64,000 nt of DNA from Methanohalobium evestigatum Z-7303 (GTDB lineage Archaea; Halobacteriota; Methanosarcinia; Methanosarcinales; Methanosarcinaceae). The notes below the pieces were generated by a model. That model was not told the DNA's origin. It worked only from the letters and a program-made list of their open reading frames with translations, and ran no database searches. Below, one piece after another: positions 17,862 through 27,498 of this stretch; position 1 is the stretch's first letter; every line of letters begins with the position of its first letter. The DNA is taken from the NCBI RefSeq assembly GCF_000196655.1, contig NC_014254.1:99916-163915 (forward strand), read 5' to 3'. The translations under genes and the position numbers were made by a program.

Positions 17862-19032
17862 TAGTTACATACTATAGTCTTTAACTCAATGAATTATACT
17901 TCTGATTTGTACATCGAATTTTTTCATCCAAGCTTTAGCAAATGACAGTGAATTTCCGATCTTCATGAACACTGTTTTTATGATTGACCTCATATGCTGT
18001 TTTGATTGAACAAACCTTACAGATATTTCTCTTTTAATAGATTTCCATATGAACTCAACGGGGTTTAAATCAGGCGAATACGGAGGCAGGAACACCAGTA
18101 TAATACCCAGTTGTTTCGCTTTCATGGTCGTTTTCAGTGCATGATGTGCTCTGGCATTATCCATAATCAACACGATAGGTCTACCATGATTGATTCTTGA
18201 TATTTCCTCGAGGAATTCACAGACATCATCAGATTTTGATGAATCTTTGAATTCGATCAGGTTGTTACCGTTTATGGAATAAAATGCAAAAGCATTTGCT
18301 TTTATGTAATCCGTGTTCTTGTAAATCACGGGTTTATCAAACGACCAGAGTCTCTGTGTATTGGCTCTGGTCTGTGGAGACGATTCATCCATGAACCCTA
18401 TTACATAGGGTTCATCGGTCTCAGTGTTTAAGAGAGTAAGTATGTCTTCGAGGTTTTTTTAAAATCTCATCAGCATTTTCAGGTTTTCTGTAGTCGTAAG
18501 TATATGGTTTGGAATGTTTCATGCCAAACTGTATCATTATGATTCTTATCTGTTTGAGAGAATATTCAACCCCGTACTTTTGTATAACGAGCTGCCTGAC
18601 TTCATTAGTAGTCCACAGGCTCCTCTCTTTAAGTATATCCTTGAGTTCATCAAACTGTTGTTGTGTGAGTTTGTGTTCTCTGCCCTTGCTTACCATAGGA
18701 ACTAGTGCCTCATAACCACCTTTATTCCATCTATCCTGCCAGTAATACCCGGTCATTTTAGTGATACCAACTTTGTCAGCAGCTTCGCTGACAGAGTCTC
18801 CAAGATACCTGAATTTGCAGAAATATAGCCGTCTCAACATCCTGGCATTAGTCTCGGTTTTTATTAGAGTGTTGAGCTGGTCAAGTGTCACATGATGCTC
18901 AATATCTATCTGGTCTTTTCTTCGTTGTTTCATAAGAAGATATATGCTGTTTGAGTATAAAGAGCTACGTATCAAACTATAATTGATTTATACACCTGAT
19001 TAAGTTTTTTGTTCTACTCTAAAATGTAACTA
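17862..19032 (-). mobile_element. IS630-family insertion sequence
   Basis: The left end begins TAGTTACATACTATAGT (17862-) and the right end, read inward on the minus strand, begins TAGTTACATTTTAGAGT (from 19032). These partly conserved terminal inverted repeats begin with TA, consistent with the TA target preference of IS630. The element is ~1.17 kb and contains one transposase coded in two overlapping frames. Relics of related transposases lie at 15361-15475 and 16920-17150. Confidence 0.7.
17886..18975 (-). CDS. IS630-family DDE transposase in two frames (-1 shift)
   Basis: The first frame (18421-18975) encodes the HTH part: FRYLGDSVSEAADKVGITKM, GYYWQDRWNKGGYEALVP and a second helical domain up to NADEILKK. 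The second frame (17886 to ~18465) continues NLEDILTLLNTETDEPYVIG and then the DDE core: Asp in FMDESSPQ, Asp in LIMDNARAHH, and Glu in LNPVEFIWKSIKRE after FLPPYSPD. The two join by a -1 shift at an A7 run in TTTTAAAAAAAC (minus strand, 18453-18464). The same sequence occurs at the equivalent place in the other IS630 element (34854-34864), so programmed frameshifting is more likely than mutation. Joined length is about 360 residues, normal for the family. Confidence 0.75.
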
Positions 19033-19083
19033 CTGTAACGGTATATTTATCAAACTTATATCTATATATTTTAGTAGGGTATA

Positions 19084-20316
19084 ATGACAGATAACAAAGA
19101 ATATGCTAGCTCTCATCTTAAGGAATTTTTTTATTTATTTAACAATATGAATGATGCAGCATTTGTACATGACCTTGCTGGCAATTTCCTGGACATTAAT
19201 AATACAGCTATCCAAAGATTAGGGTATCCAAAAGATGAATTACTTTCAATGGGACCCCATAGTATAGATGCTCCAGAATATGCAGAAAAAGTTAATAACA
19301 TCATAAAACAGATTAGCGAAGAAAAACAGCTAACCTTCGAAAGTGTGCATATTACAAAAAGTGGCGAAAGGATACCTGTAGAAATCAGTTCCAATATAAT
19401 CCAATACAAAGAACAACCAGCGATTCTTAGTATTGCACGTGATATCACCGAAAGAAAAAGAGCGGAACTTAATGAAAAAAGGTATAGATTACTTTTTGAA
19501 AAAGCAGATGATGCTATTTTTATCTTAGAAGGAGAAGGTGATGGTACAGGAAATATTGTTGATGCAAATCAAAAAGCAGCAGATATCCACGGCTATTCCT
19601 TAGATGAAATTCTTAACATGCATATAACAGATCTGGGTACACAAAGTGTTGCCGATGAGTTTCCTCTCCGATTGAAGCGTGTCTTTGAGGGTGAATGGAT
19701 AAAAGATGAATTGAACCATCTGGATAAAAATGGTAATGTTATCTGGATGGAAGTAAATGCAGGACAAGTGGAACTGGATGGTCACAAATATATATTCGCC
19801 ATTGAAAGAGATATCACCTGGAGGATACAACTGGAAACAAATCTTAAACAAGAACATGATCAGTTAGAAAAACAAAACCAGATAAGAAGTATATTAACAG
19901 GAATACTCCCTACTTTATTAAAGGAAAGTCCCAAAGAAAAGAGGAGAGTAATTCTCAAACAGATGCTTGATATGATTGAAAAGTGTATGTTTCATGGTGA
20001 ATGTTTAAATATGACTCAATTTGAATATAATAACATTAACACCAGTAATGTAGGATATATGAGTTGTGAAGTGATAAACCAACTTGGTGGGGATTTTTCA
20101 GTAGACACATCTAATCAGAATGATGTGCAATTTGCCATCAAGGGCACAGGATGTCCATGGGGGATAGAGCAGGCAAAAATGAATCCTATTCTATGCAATC
20201 TGACAAATGGTATTATTGCACGGACTGTTTCAAATGTATACAAAAATCCTAACGTTAAAACCATGAAAACAATGGGTAATGGCGATGAGTGCTGTTATTT
20301 TTTAATACATCATTGA
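19084..20316 (+). CDS. Two-PAS sensor with methanogen output domain
   Basis: A 410-residue cytoplasmic protein. PAS domain 1 spans about residues 12-130 (DAAFVHDLAGNFLDINNTAI ... SIARDITERKR) and PAS domain 2 about 138-255 (DAIFILEGEG ... IFAIERDITWR). A short coiled-coil linker follows, then a C-terminal domain (~285-410) ending GTGCPWGIEQAKMNPILCNL and MGNGDECCYFLI. The end resembles the Cys-containing output domain described in methanogens as MetOD1, related to V4R-type ligand domains. There is no kinase domain and no DNA-binding motif, so it probably senses a ligand or redox state and signals by protein contact. The start is supported by TAGGG upstream; the IS630 element ends only 52 bases before it. 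Confidence 0.75.
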   Translation: MTDNKEYASSHLKEFFYLFNNMNDAAFVHDLAGNFLDINNTAIQRLGYPKDELLSMGPHSIDAPEYAEKVNNIIKQISEEKQLTFESVHITKSGERIPVEISSNIIQYKEQPAILSIARDITERKRAELNEKRYRLLFEKADDAIFILEGEGDGTGNIVDANQKAADIHGYSLDEILNMHITDLGTQSVADEFPLRLKRVFEGEWIKDELNHLDKNGNVIWMEVNAGQVELDGHKYIFAIERDITWRIQLETNLKQEHDQLEKQNQIRSILTGILPTLLKESPKEKRRVILKQMLDMIEKCMFHGECLNMTQFEYNNINTSNVGYMSCEVINQLGGDFSVDTSNQNDVQFAIKGTGCPWGIEQAKMNPILCNLTNGIIARTVSNVYKNPNVKTMKTMGNGDECCYFLIHH

Positions 20317-20345
20317 ACTATCACTTGTCTAAAGACCAAGTAGTT
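20316..20345. repeat. IS605-type hairpin remnant
   Basis: This imperfect hairpin with the core TCTAAAGACCAAGTAG matches the terminal hairpin of the tnpB element at 53057-53079 (loop CTAAAGA, arm CCAAGTGG). It overlaps the stop codon of the PAS gene. No 65-nt scaffold or tnpB accompanies it. Confidence 0.4.
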
Positions 20346-20470
20346 TCAAGAGGTGTTTATTCATAACAGAGTCTTACTTTTTCAATCAAAGATTAAAAGA
20401 CATTTGTAAGTTTACTATTTAAAGAGTCCTTTTTGAGTAGTTCATACTGTACTGTTCAGTTAAAGATTAT

Positions 20471-20873
20471 TTATAGTTTAATCATTTCATTTACATTTTC
20501 ACTAACTTTTTCTTTAACTAGCGCCGCAAGAGAGGTTGATTTCTCTGTTTTCCTTCTGAATGTATTATATTCATATACTATTTCATCAGGTAATTTGTCC
20601 TGTATAATTTGCGTACCCAGCTCATTACAGCCGGATTCATGTTCTATATATTGGCCAACACATACCCATATAGATTTCGGTGATTTGATATATACTGATC
20701 ACATTACTACCTTCTGGTTTAACTTTCAATTTATTACCAAAAGAGTCTGTAGCCAAGATACCCCCATCTGTATTGTTCTGTTCACCTTTTATACATATTT
20801 TCAATGTCTCCCCTTTATCTGGTTTAACTAAATATATTTTTGTTGTATTTTTTCGAAATTCCACACTTCCCAT
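20471..20873 (-). pseudogene. Hypothetical protein gene with one frameshift
   Basis: From ATG 20873 the minus strand encodes MGSVEFRKNTTKIYLVKPDK, TLKICIKGE and KLKVKPEGSNVISI. After a single-base shift near 20695 the next frame continues with VYIKSPKSIWVCVGQYIEH, LPDEIVYEYNTFRRKTEKS and ALVKEKVSENVNEMIKL and ends at TAA (20471-20473). The joined product of ~133 residues has a beta-rich first half and a basic helical second half. It would be intact but for the one shift, so it is a recent pseudogene or a sequence error. Family not recognised. Confidence 0.5.
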
Positions 20874-21225
20874 AATATCACATAAATAGAAATATATAAA
20901 ATCCTTCTATAAAATTTCCATGATTATTTATTAATTTTTATATGTAAGATTTTTATTAATTATAAAAGTCAGTGGCCTCTGCCACATATGTACAGTAGAT
21001 AATATTAATATTTGAAAATGAACAGTACCCAATATAAATTAAAACAAAATATGTCAATTAAACCACTGTAAAAGGTTGTTGATACCAAATGCTATTAAGG
21101 ATAAAATAATCACATATACAACATATAATAAATATTCTTTATCCATTTTCTTTACCCGTACTGATTTTAATATAAGTAAAACCACAAATCCAAAAATAAA
21201 AAGATAGTGCAGAAACAAACTGCAC
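20874..21225. other. Intergenic region with a possible small membrane ORF
   Basis: About 350 bases. On the minus strand 21054-21218 encodes 54 residues from a TTG with two hydrophobic segments (LFIFGFVVLLIL and LLYVVYVIILSLIAFGINNL) and an ATG at 21146 for a 31-residue version. There is no ribosome-binding site and it begins inside the terminator of the large minus-strand gene, so it is doubtful. The region up to 21050 is AT-rich without other features. Confidence 0.3.
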
Positions 21226-21226
21226 T
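21192..21226 (-). terminator. Terminator of the GLUG surface gene
   Basis: On the minus strand AGTGCAG (21226-21220) pairs with CTGCACT (21212-21206) across a 7-nt loop and is followed by ATCTTTTTATTTTT. It begins at the stop codon of the 1,962-residue gene. Confidence 0.65.
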
Positions 21227-24200
21227 TAATTTTGTCTTCTCAAAACCATGTAAACTGCACCAAGTACACCGAGAGCCAATAATGAACTGAATCCAGGAGT
21301 AGATTCTGATTCCTCAGATTCATTTTGCTCTGTATCGGGTTTCGGTTCTGTTTCAGGTTCTGGCTCAGTTTTCTCTTCTTCAACTGTCTCTATTTCATCT
21401 CCTACTACAGTGAATACCGAGAATCCTGGAGTTGTAGCGGTGAAATGCAGCAGTTCATCATCTTCTGCTTTTTTGTTAGTCGGGAGGTCGTGCCATTCAC
21501 CGCTGTGATATCTTGCCAACCGGATAGAATCCACATCGATGTTGTTCTCCTCGACCCACTCCTTGGTAACCTCGAACTCGATAAGCAGGTTGTCTGAATT
21601 ATCATCCGAAACAGTACCTTCACTTCCTACAGTGATGCTCATTTTGCTGTAAGTTCGGGTTTTAGATTGTTCAGCTCCATCTGGTGTATCGCTCTCATCA
21701 GTTTCAGTCGGTGATTTGACATCGTCAGGCAATGTTTCAAGTGTTTCTACTTTGGCAACTACACGTCCCATGTTTTCCTTTGACTCAAAACTAATACCTT
21801 TTACAGAGTCGCTTTGTTCATCGAAGTCGTATTCAGTGGTTTTACCTACTGAAACAACCTTTTGTTTGGAATCTGAAGATAGGACATTTTCATTCGGCAT
21901 ATTCTGTCCTACACTTACTCTTCCTGAACTATCGGTTTCTTGGTCATCAGATTCATCTTTTGGAGGTGTTTCTGGTACTATTATATGGGTATTGTTCTGT
22001 AAATATGGATATGATTCCTTAGAACCAGAGTCGACACTCCATGTGTTTTCGAAATCCAAAGCCATGTTATCCATTGCAGCGTTACCTACCATCTCAGAAG
22101 TTGTGAGAGCTGTTCCACCATCTGATGAAGTTTGACCTGTTGTATCGGTATCCCAGTAGGCATCTTCGACGGTCGCATCGTTTTCGTTCGTTCCGATGAG
22201 GCCGCCTATAGTGCTGCCCTCGGTTGTAACTTCTCCAGTCGAGTATGATAGGTTCACGGTGCCAGGGGAGTTCAGCCCAACGAGTCCACCAACGTTTTTA
22301 TCTCCATCAACATCTCCAAGAGCGTATGTGTTTGTCACAAGGTCATATTCGTTCCAGCCGATAAGTCCTCCGACGTTTTCATTACCTTCTACACTACCGG
22401 TTGCATATGACTGTTTTACTGTAGTAAGTCCTTTACTATTATATCCAATAAGTCCTCCTACATTATTTCTTTCAGGGGCGGTTATATCCCCGGTCGCGTT
22501 CGAAGTTTTTACAGTTCCTCCTAGATTGAAACCAACTAGACCTCCAAATCCAGATGGTAACTGACCTTGAGTTTCTACCTTATTAGAAACAGTATCAACC
22601 GTCTCAACCTTTCCCATCGCACTTGAGTTGTCAATAGTACCACGTTTGTTGCGACCAACGAGTCCCCCCAGGTTCCTTTCACCACTAACATCACCAGTGG
22701 CATATGAGTCGGTTACAAAGTCATTTTCGTTCTGGCCAACTAATCCACCCACATATTCATAACCACTAATATCACCAGTTGCATATGATTCACTAACTGT
22801 TTTTGGTTCAGATGCCAAATTGTAGCCGACGAGGCCGCCGACGTAGGTCGCACCTTCGGCATTCACATCACCTGTAGCGTTTGACAGTTCAATGTGTCCA
22901 ATGTTAAATCCGATGAGGCCGCCGAAATTCTCAGGAGATGACGCTCCGTCGTGGACAGTTACTGTTCCGCTGGCGCTCGACTGGAGGATTGTGGCGCCCT
23001 TATTTATTCCAGCAAGCCCACCGACATCTTCAGAACCAGACACATTACCGGTAGAGTAACTCTGGTATACAGTACCAACATGGTCTACAGTACCAACATT
23101 ATATTCACCAACGAGCCCACCGACATTATCAGAACCATTCACATCACCAGTAGAGTAACTATGGTTTACAGTACCTTGATAATTATAACCAACGAGCCCA
23201 CCGACATCTTTAGAACCATTCACATCACCGGTAGAGTAACTATGATTTACAGTACCTTGATCATTCCAACCAACGAGCCCACCGACAAGCTTAGCACCAG
23301 TCACATTGGTGTCTTCAAGTCCCACATTATTGATTTCTGAACTATTGGTAAATCCAAAAAGCCCGACATTACTGGCACTTGGTCTATCAATTTGAAGTCC
23401 TGCTATTGTGTGGTTTTGACCGTCAAAAGTGCCTGTGAATCTTGTTGTCGAATTACCAATCGGCTTGAATCCGTTGTCGCCGTTGGCCGAGGCACTCGCC
23501 ACTTCGTCGTAACCCTTGGTGTTTTTGTCGAGGTCGGAGATTAGTGTAAAGTTGGCATCGAGGTTCTCGCGGGTGTTGTTGAGGTGGTACCAGTTAGCTA
23601 TTTTATAGGGGTTGGATTCAGTTCCGTTACCATCAGCGTACGATGGTTGAAGTCCTGGTGCAGGTTCTTGAGTGTTATCCAATAAATAAGGATACGACAT
23701 CTTGCTGTTATCAATAACATTCCATGTATTCGTGAAGTCGAACCCATCTAAATTAGTCTCGGCATTATTGCCGGTCATTTCGGCGGTTGTAAGTCCTATA
23801 CTACTGCCAGCAGAGTTATCTTGTCCCGATGTTTCGGTGTCCCAATAACTATTATCAGTAGAACCACTATTATTTAAACCTACGAGCCCACCGACATAAT
23901 CACTAGAACCAGTCACATTACCAGTAGAGTAACTCTGGTCGATAGAACCATAATTCCAACCAACGAGCCCACCAACACTACTAGAACCAGAACCAGTCAC
24001 ATTACTGGTAGAGTAACTCTGGTTTACAGTACCACCATCATTCCAACCAACGAGCCCTCCAACACTATAACCAGAACCAGTTACATTACCGGTAGAGTAA
24101 CTCTGGTTTACAGTACCATAACTATGACCTACGAGCCCACCGACATAAGCATAAGCATAATCACCAGTCACATTGATATTCTCAAGTCCCACATTACTGA

Positions 24201-27114
24201 CTTTTGAATTGCCACCAATTTCTGCAAAAAGCCCGACCTTATTGGCACTTGGTCTATCTATATGAAGTTCTGTTATCTTGTGGTTTTGACCGTCAAAAGT
24301 ACCTGTGAATTGGTTGTTATCATCACCAATTCCTATCGGCTCGAATCCAGCACCGCCGTTTGCAGTTTCGTTTGCCACTGAATCATAACCATCTGTTGTT
24401 TCATTCAGGTCGTTGACGAGAGTGAAGTTGGCATCGAGGTTTTCACGGGTGTTGTTGAGGTGGTACCAAGTCGCTATCTCGTATTCATTGCCCTCAGTAC
24501 CGTCACCATCAGCATACAATATTTGGAGCCCGGGTTCTGGTTCTTGATTATTATCTACTAAGTAAGGGTAGGATATGTTACTGGAATCAAGAACATCCCA
24601 CGTGCTACCAAAGTCGAAACCATTCATGTTGTTTTTAGCGGCTTCACCTTTCATTTTGGCGGTTGTGAGAGCCACTCCACCATCGGATGATGATTGTCCC
24701 GATGTTTCGGTGTCCCAATATGAATTATCAACAGTTCCCTCATCATTGTATCCAATCAAACCTTTGTTCATGAACATTGCACTGAATCTACCATTCATTT
24801 CTTGCATACTATCGAAGTGAGAACCTTCAATGTCTATTCCAAAGTCCTTTCCTTTGTAGACAGTTATTGTTTCAATACCTGAATCACTCCACGAACCATA
24901 GGTATCGAGATTCATTATATTTATCCGTGATTCGCCCTCTGGAGTATCAACAACGATATATGCTTTTGCAGATGCATCGTTATATGAGTGATGTCCACTA
25001 GCATCCCATTTAAATTCAAGTTCCGTTGTTTCCTGAGATGTAGTACGGTATTCCCAACTACTCTCATAGTTATTAGAATCCCAATTGAAATCTATACCAT
25101 TATCAAATACACCTGTATGAGAAACTGAATGAGAATCAGGTCCAGAAGAACTCCATACTGATACTCGATTTATCGTGGATTCCACAGTACCAATAGAATA
25201 TGAATTCGATATGTTACCTGAACTATATCCAACAAAACCAGATGTTTCAGAAAATCCAGTCACGTTAGCAATAGAATAAGATTTAGTCACATTACTTTCG
25301 TTGATGTATCCTACAAGCCCACCTACTTTTTCAGATCCAGTCACATTACCTGTGGAGTAACTTTGATAAACAAAACCATCATTATTATAACCAACAAGAG
25401 CACCGACTGCAGAATCACCCGTAATATTGACATCTTTAAGACTTACATTGCTAATTGAATTTCCATCTGTATATCCAAATAAACCAACATTATTTTCACC
25501 TAACCTGTTTATTACAAGATTTGATATGTTGTATCCATTTCCATCAAAAGTACCTGTGAAAGGATTATCATTGCTATCATTACCAATCGGCTCGAATCCA
25601 TCCGCAGAGTTCTCAACTACTTCTTCATAACCATCGGTTGTTTCATTCAGGTCGTTGACGAGCGTGAAGTTGGCATCGAGGTTCTCGCGGGTGTTGTTGA
25701 GGTGGTACCAGTTATCAATCTGGTAAGGTTTATCCTCAGTTCCATCTCCTCCTGCATAGTTATTACTGACAGTATATGATGCATTCAAAGGTAGGTTATC
25801 CACACTATCCGTATTCGAATTTATCGTGTAAGAAGAATCACAGATACCATCGCCGTTCTCATCGATGTTTGTTTGACTGAAACCATCACCTGAGCGGTTT
25901 GCCCAGTAATTACCTCCCAGATATGGGCCGCCCATTATATTGGTGCCGCTTTTCTTTGAAATGTTCCAGTTATTACCTGTACAGCTGTCATTTACGTAGG
26001 CATTATTTGTATTGTTCAGGTAATTGTTGTAGATTAGATTATTACTGGGAGCGTTACCATTACTATTTTGATCTAAAGAGATACCTGTAACAGAACTGTT
26101 GTTTATTTTATTGCCGTTAACCTTATTGTTTTCACTGTTTCCACTAATTAATATACCTACTCCAGAAGTATCTACAGTATCATCATATGTAGTATTGATA
26201 ATTTTATTACCTGTTACATTGTTTTTACTGGAGGTTCCAAGCAGACCAATACCTAAACTATTGTTCGCAATATAGTTATTAGTTATATTATTAGATTCAC
26301 TGTTTCGATTATATATAGTAGCTAAATTGTTTAAAAAGGTATTATTAACTAAATTGTTATAATTTGAATTAAATGAACAAATACAAATATAGTTTTCCTT
26401 AAAGATGTTGCTTGATACATTTGTTTTATTAGAAGATTCCAGACAGATGGCATAATCAAAGCCATCACCACCATTATTTATGAAGTAATTATCTTTCACA
26501 TTAGAATTATTTGATTTTTGTAGAATTACCCCCTTTGAATTATCTGTTATATTATTATTTGTTAGATTGATGTAATTAGCATTACTAACATTGACTAAAG
26601 TATTACTGGAGTTAGTGATATTGAAACCGCTAACATTAACATTGTCTACACTTATACTTATTGTGGAACCAGTATTTAATCCATCTATCACCGGTTTACT
26701 GTTGTTATATGTAAGTTCTGTGACGTTTGGATTGTCAATTTTTAGTGACCCGTTATAGAGCCCGTCTCCTACAATAATAGTACCGTTTTCAGCTGTAGAA
26801 TTGTCCACTGCTCTCTGGATTGCTATTGTTTTATTGTTAACACCGGATTCATTCACCCAGCTGGTACTACTGTTATTGTAGTAATAAACACCTGAATTGT
26901 TTCCTTCCCAGAGCCCAGCTATTACGTTATCGCTATTGTTTATAAGCAACACTTGTTGTTTGTCTGGTGTGTAACCATCATATGTATCAGTTCCATAGTC
27001 AGGAAGAGCTGTTGACATGCCTGAAAATGCCATAAGGATAGTAACAATTGATATCATCAATATCGATATTTTAAATGCTTGTTTTTTATTAGAAGTTTCA
27101 GAATCGTATTTCAT
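21226..27114 (-). CDS. Giant surface protein: NosD beta-helix, GLUG repeats, PGF-CTERM
   Basis: A 1,962-residue secreted protein. A basic N-terminus and hydrophobic stretch (ISILMISIVTILMAFSGM) form the signal sequence. Residues ~90-460 are a NosD-type beta-helix (IAIQRAVDNSTAENGTIIVG, then NNSxxNxIxxN turns). From ~460 a block beginning with NNTRENLDANFTLVNDL occurs three times, each followed by FTGTFDGxxxxI and many GLUG repeats (VGGLVGxNxGTVxxSYSTG). Near 1745-1905 lies a PGF-pre-PGF domain and the end is STPGFSSLLALGVLGAVYMV plus RRQN, a PGF-CTERM signal for archaeosortase. It is presumably an S-layer-associated adhesin. Several GLUG stretches have clearly higher GC (for example 22830-22990 and 23460-23600) than the AT-rich surroundings, which suggests recombination or transfer. 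Confidence 0.85.
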   Translation of the reverse strand: MKYDSETSNKKQAFKISILMISIVTILMAFSGMSTALPDYGTDTYDGYTPDKQQVLLINNSDNVIAGLWEGNNSGVYYYNNSSTSWVNESGVNNKTIAIQRAVDNSTAENGTIIVGDGLYNGSLKIDNPNVTELTYNNSKPVIDGLNTGSTISISVDNVNVSGFNITNSSNTLVNVSNANYINLTNNNITDNSKGVILQKSNNSNVKDNYFINNGGDGFDYAICLESSNKTNVSSNIFKENYICICSFNSNYNNLVNNTFLNNLATIYNRNSESNNITNNYIANNSLGIGLLGTSSKNNVTGNKIINTTYDDTVDTSGVGILISGNSENNKVNGNKINNSSVTGISLDQNSNGNAPSNNLIYNNYLNNTNNAYVNDSCTGNNWNISKKSGTNIMGGPYLGGNYWANRSGDGFSQTNIDENGDGICDSSYTINSNTDSVDNLPLNASYTVSNNYAGGDGTEDKPYQIDNWYHLNNTRENLDANFTLVNDLNETTDGYEEVVENSADGFEPIGNDSNDNPFTGTFDGNGYNISNLVINRLGENNVGLFGYTDGNSISNVSLKDVNITGDSAVGALVGYNNDGFVYQSYSTGNVTGSEKVGGLVGYINESNVTKSYSIANVTGFSETSGFVGYSSGNISNSYSIGTVESTINRVSVWSSSGPDSHSVSHTGVFDNGIDFNWDSNNYESSWEYRTTSQETTELEFKWDASGHHSYNDASAKAYIVVDTPEGESRINIMNLDTYGSWSDSGIETITVYKGKDFGIDIEGSHFDSMQEMNGRFSAMFMNKGLIGYNDEGTVDNSYWDTETSGQSSSDGGVALTTAKMKGEAAKNNMNGFDFGSTWDVLDSSNISYPYLVDNNQEPEPGLQILYADGDGTEGNEYEIATWYHLNNTRENLDANFTLVNDLNETTDGYDSVANETANGGAGFEPIGIGDDNNQFTGTFDGQNHKITELHIDRPSANKVGLFAEIGGNSKVSNVGLENINVTGDYAYAYVGGLVGHSYGTVNQSYSTGNVTGSGYSVGGLVGWNDGGTVNQSYSTSNVTGSGSSSVGGLVGWNYGSIDQSYSTGNVTGSSDYVGGLVGLNNSGSTDNSYWDTETSGQDNSAGSSIGLTTAEMTGNNAETNLDGFDFTNTWNVIDNSKMSYPYLLDNTQEPAPGLQPSYADGNGTESNPYKIANWYHLNNTRENLDANFTLISDLDKNTKGYDEVASASANGDNGFKPIGNSTTRFTGTFDGQNHTIAGLQIDRPSASNVGLFGFTNSSEINNVGLEDTNVTGAKLVGGLVGWNDQGTVNHSYSTGDVNGSKDVGGLVGYNYQGTVNHSYSTGDVNGSDNVGGLVGEYNVGTVDHVGTVYQSYSTGNVSGSEDVGGLAGINKGATILQSSASGTVTVHDGASSPENFGGLIGFNIGHIELSNATGDVNAEGATYVGGLVGYNLASEPKTVSESYATGDISGYEYVGGLVGQNENDFVTDSYATGDVSGERNLGGLVGRNKRGTIDNSSAMGKVETVDTVSNKVETQGQLPSGFGGLVGFNLGGTVKTSNATGDITAPERNNVGGLIGYNSKGLTTVKQSYATGSVEGNENVGGLIGWNEYDLVTNTYALGDVDGDKNVGGLVGLNSPGTVNLSYSTGEVTTEGSTIGGLIGTNENDATVEDAYWDTDTTGQTSSDGGTALTTSEMVGNAAMDNMALDFENTWSVDSGSKESYPYLQNNTHIIVPETPPKDESDDQETDSSGRVSVGQNMPNENVLSSDSKQKVVSVGKTTEYDFDEQSDSVKGISFESKENMGRVVAKVETLETLPDDVKSPTETDESDTPDGAEQSKTRTYSKMSITVGSEGTVSDDNSDNLLIEFEVTKEWVEENNIDVDSIRLARYHSGEWHDLPTNKKAEDDELLHFTATTPGFSVFTVVGDEIETVEEEKTEPEPETEPKPDTEQNESEESESTPGFSSLLALGVLGAVYMVLRRQN

Positions 27115-27222
27115 TTAAAGTCATCTCTTATTTTTATGAGTTGGATTATATGCTAAACTAATAAAACTCTGTTAATATATTTATTATAACTTTTCATTGT
27201 ATAAAATTTTGAAAAATACAAA

Positions 27223-27367
27223 TTAAAAATTAAAAAATAACTGTGGATGAATAGCTTGAGATGGTTCTTTGTATTCAATCATTCCATCCTCAACCAGAGT
27301 AGAAAGTAGAGCAAATGCAAAAAGCAACTACAAGGATTATACCAGGAATTATTTTCGAACTTTCCAT
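27223..27367 (-). pseudogene. 47-residue single-helix protein with one extra base
   Basis: From ATG 27367 on the minus strand the frame MESSKIIPGIILVVAF ends prematurely, but removing one T from the T5 run (27319-27323) gives an uninterrupted 47-residue protein: hydrophobic helix, then STLVEDGMIEYKEPSQAI and a stop at 27223-27225. The layout is a short exported or membrane-anchored peptide. It lies between the transporter at 27499 and the GLUG gene, on the same strand. No family recognised. Confidence 0.35.
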
Positions 27368-27498
27368 GGTACCATCTCAGCTGTAAATTTAACATTTGTT
27401 GTAGTTACGTTAAACTTTATTTTGAAAATAGATAGTTTTGTGTAAATTTTACATTTGATATTTCTAATTATAAGCTCCAAATGATTAATTTCTAGTTT

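Noticed and set aside
20433..20831. Plus-strand ORF of 132 codons
   Set aside because: The minus-strand pieces at 20471-20873 read as a coherent soluble protein with one shift; the plus ORF is Ser/Phe/Tyr-rich low-complexity sequence.
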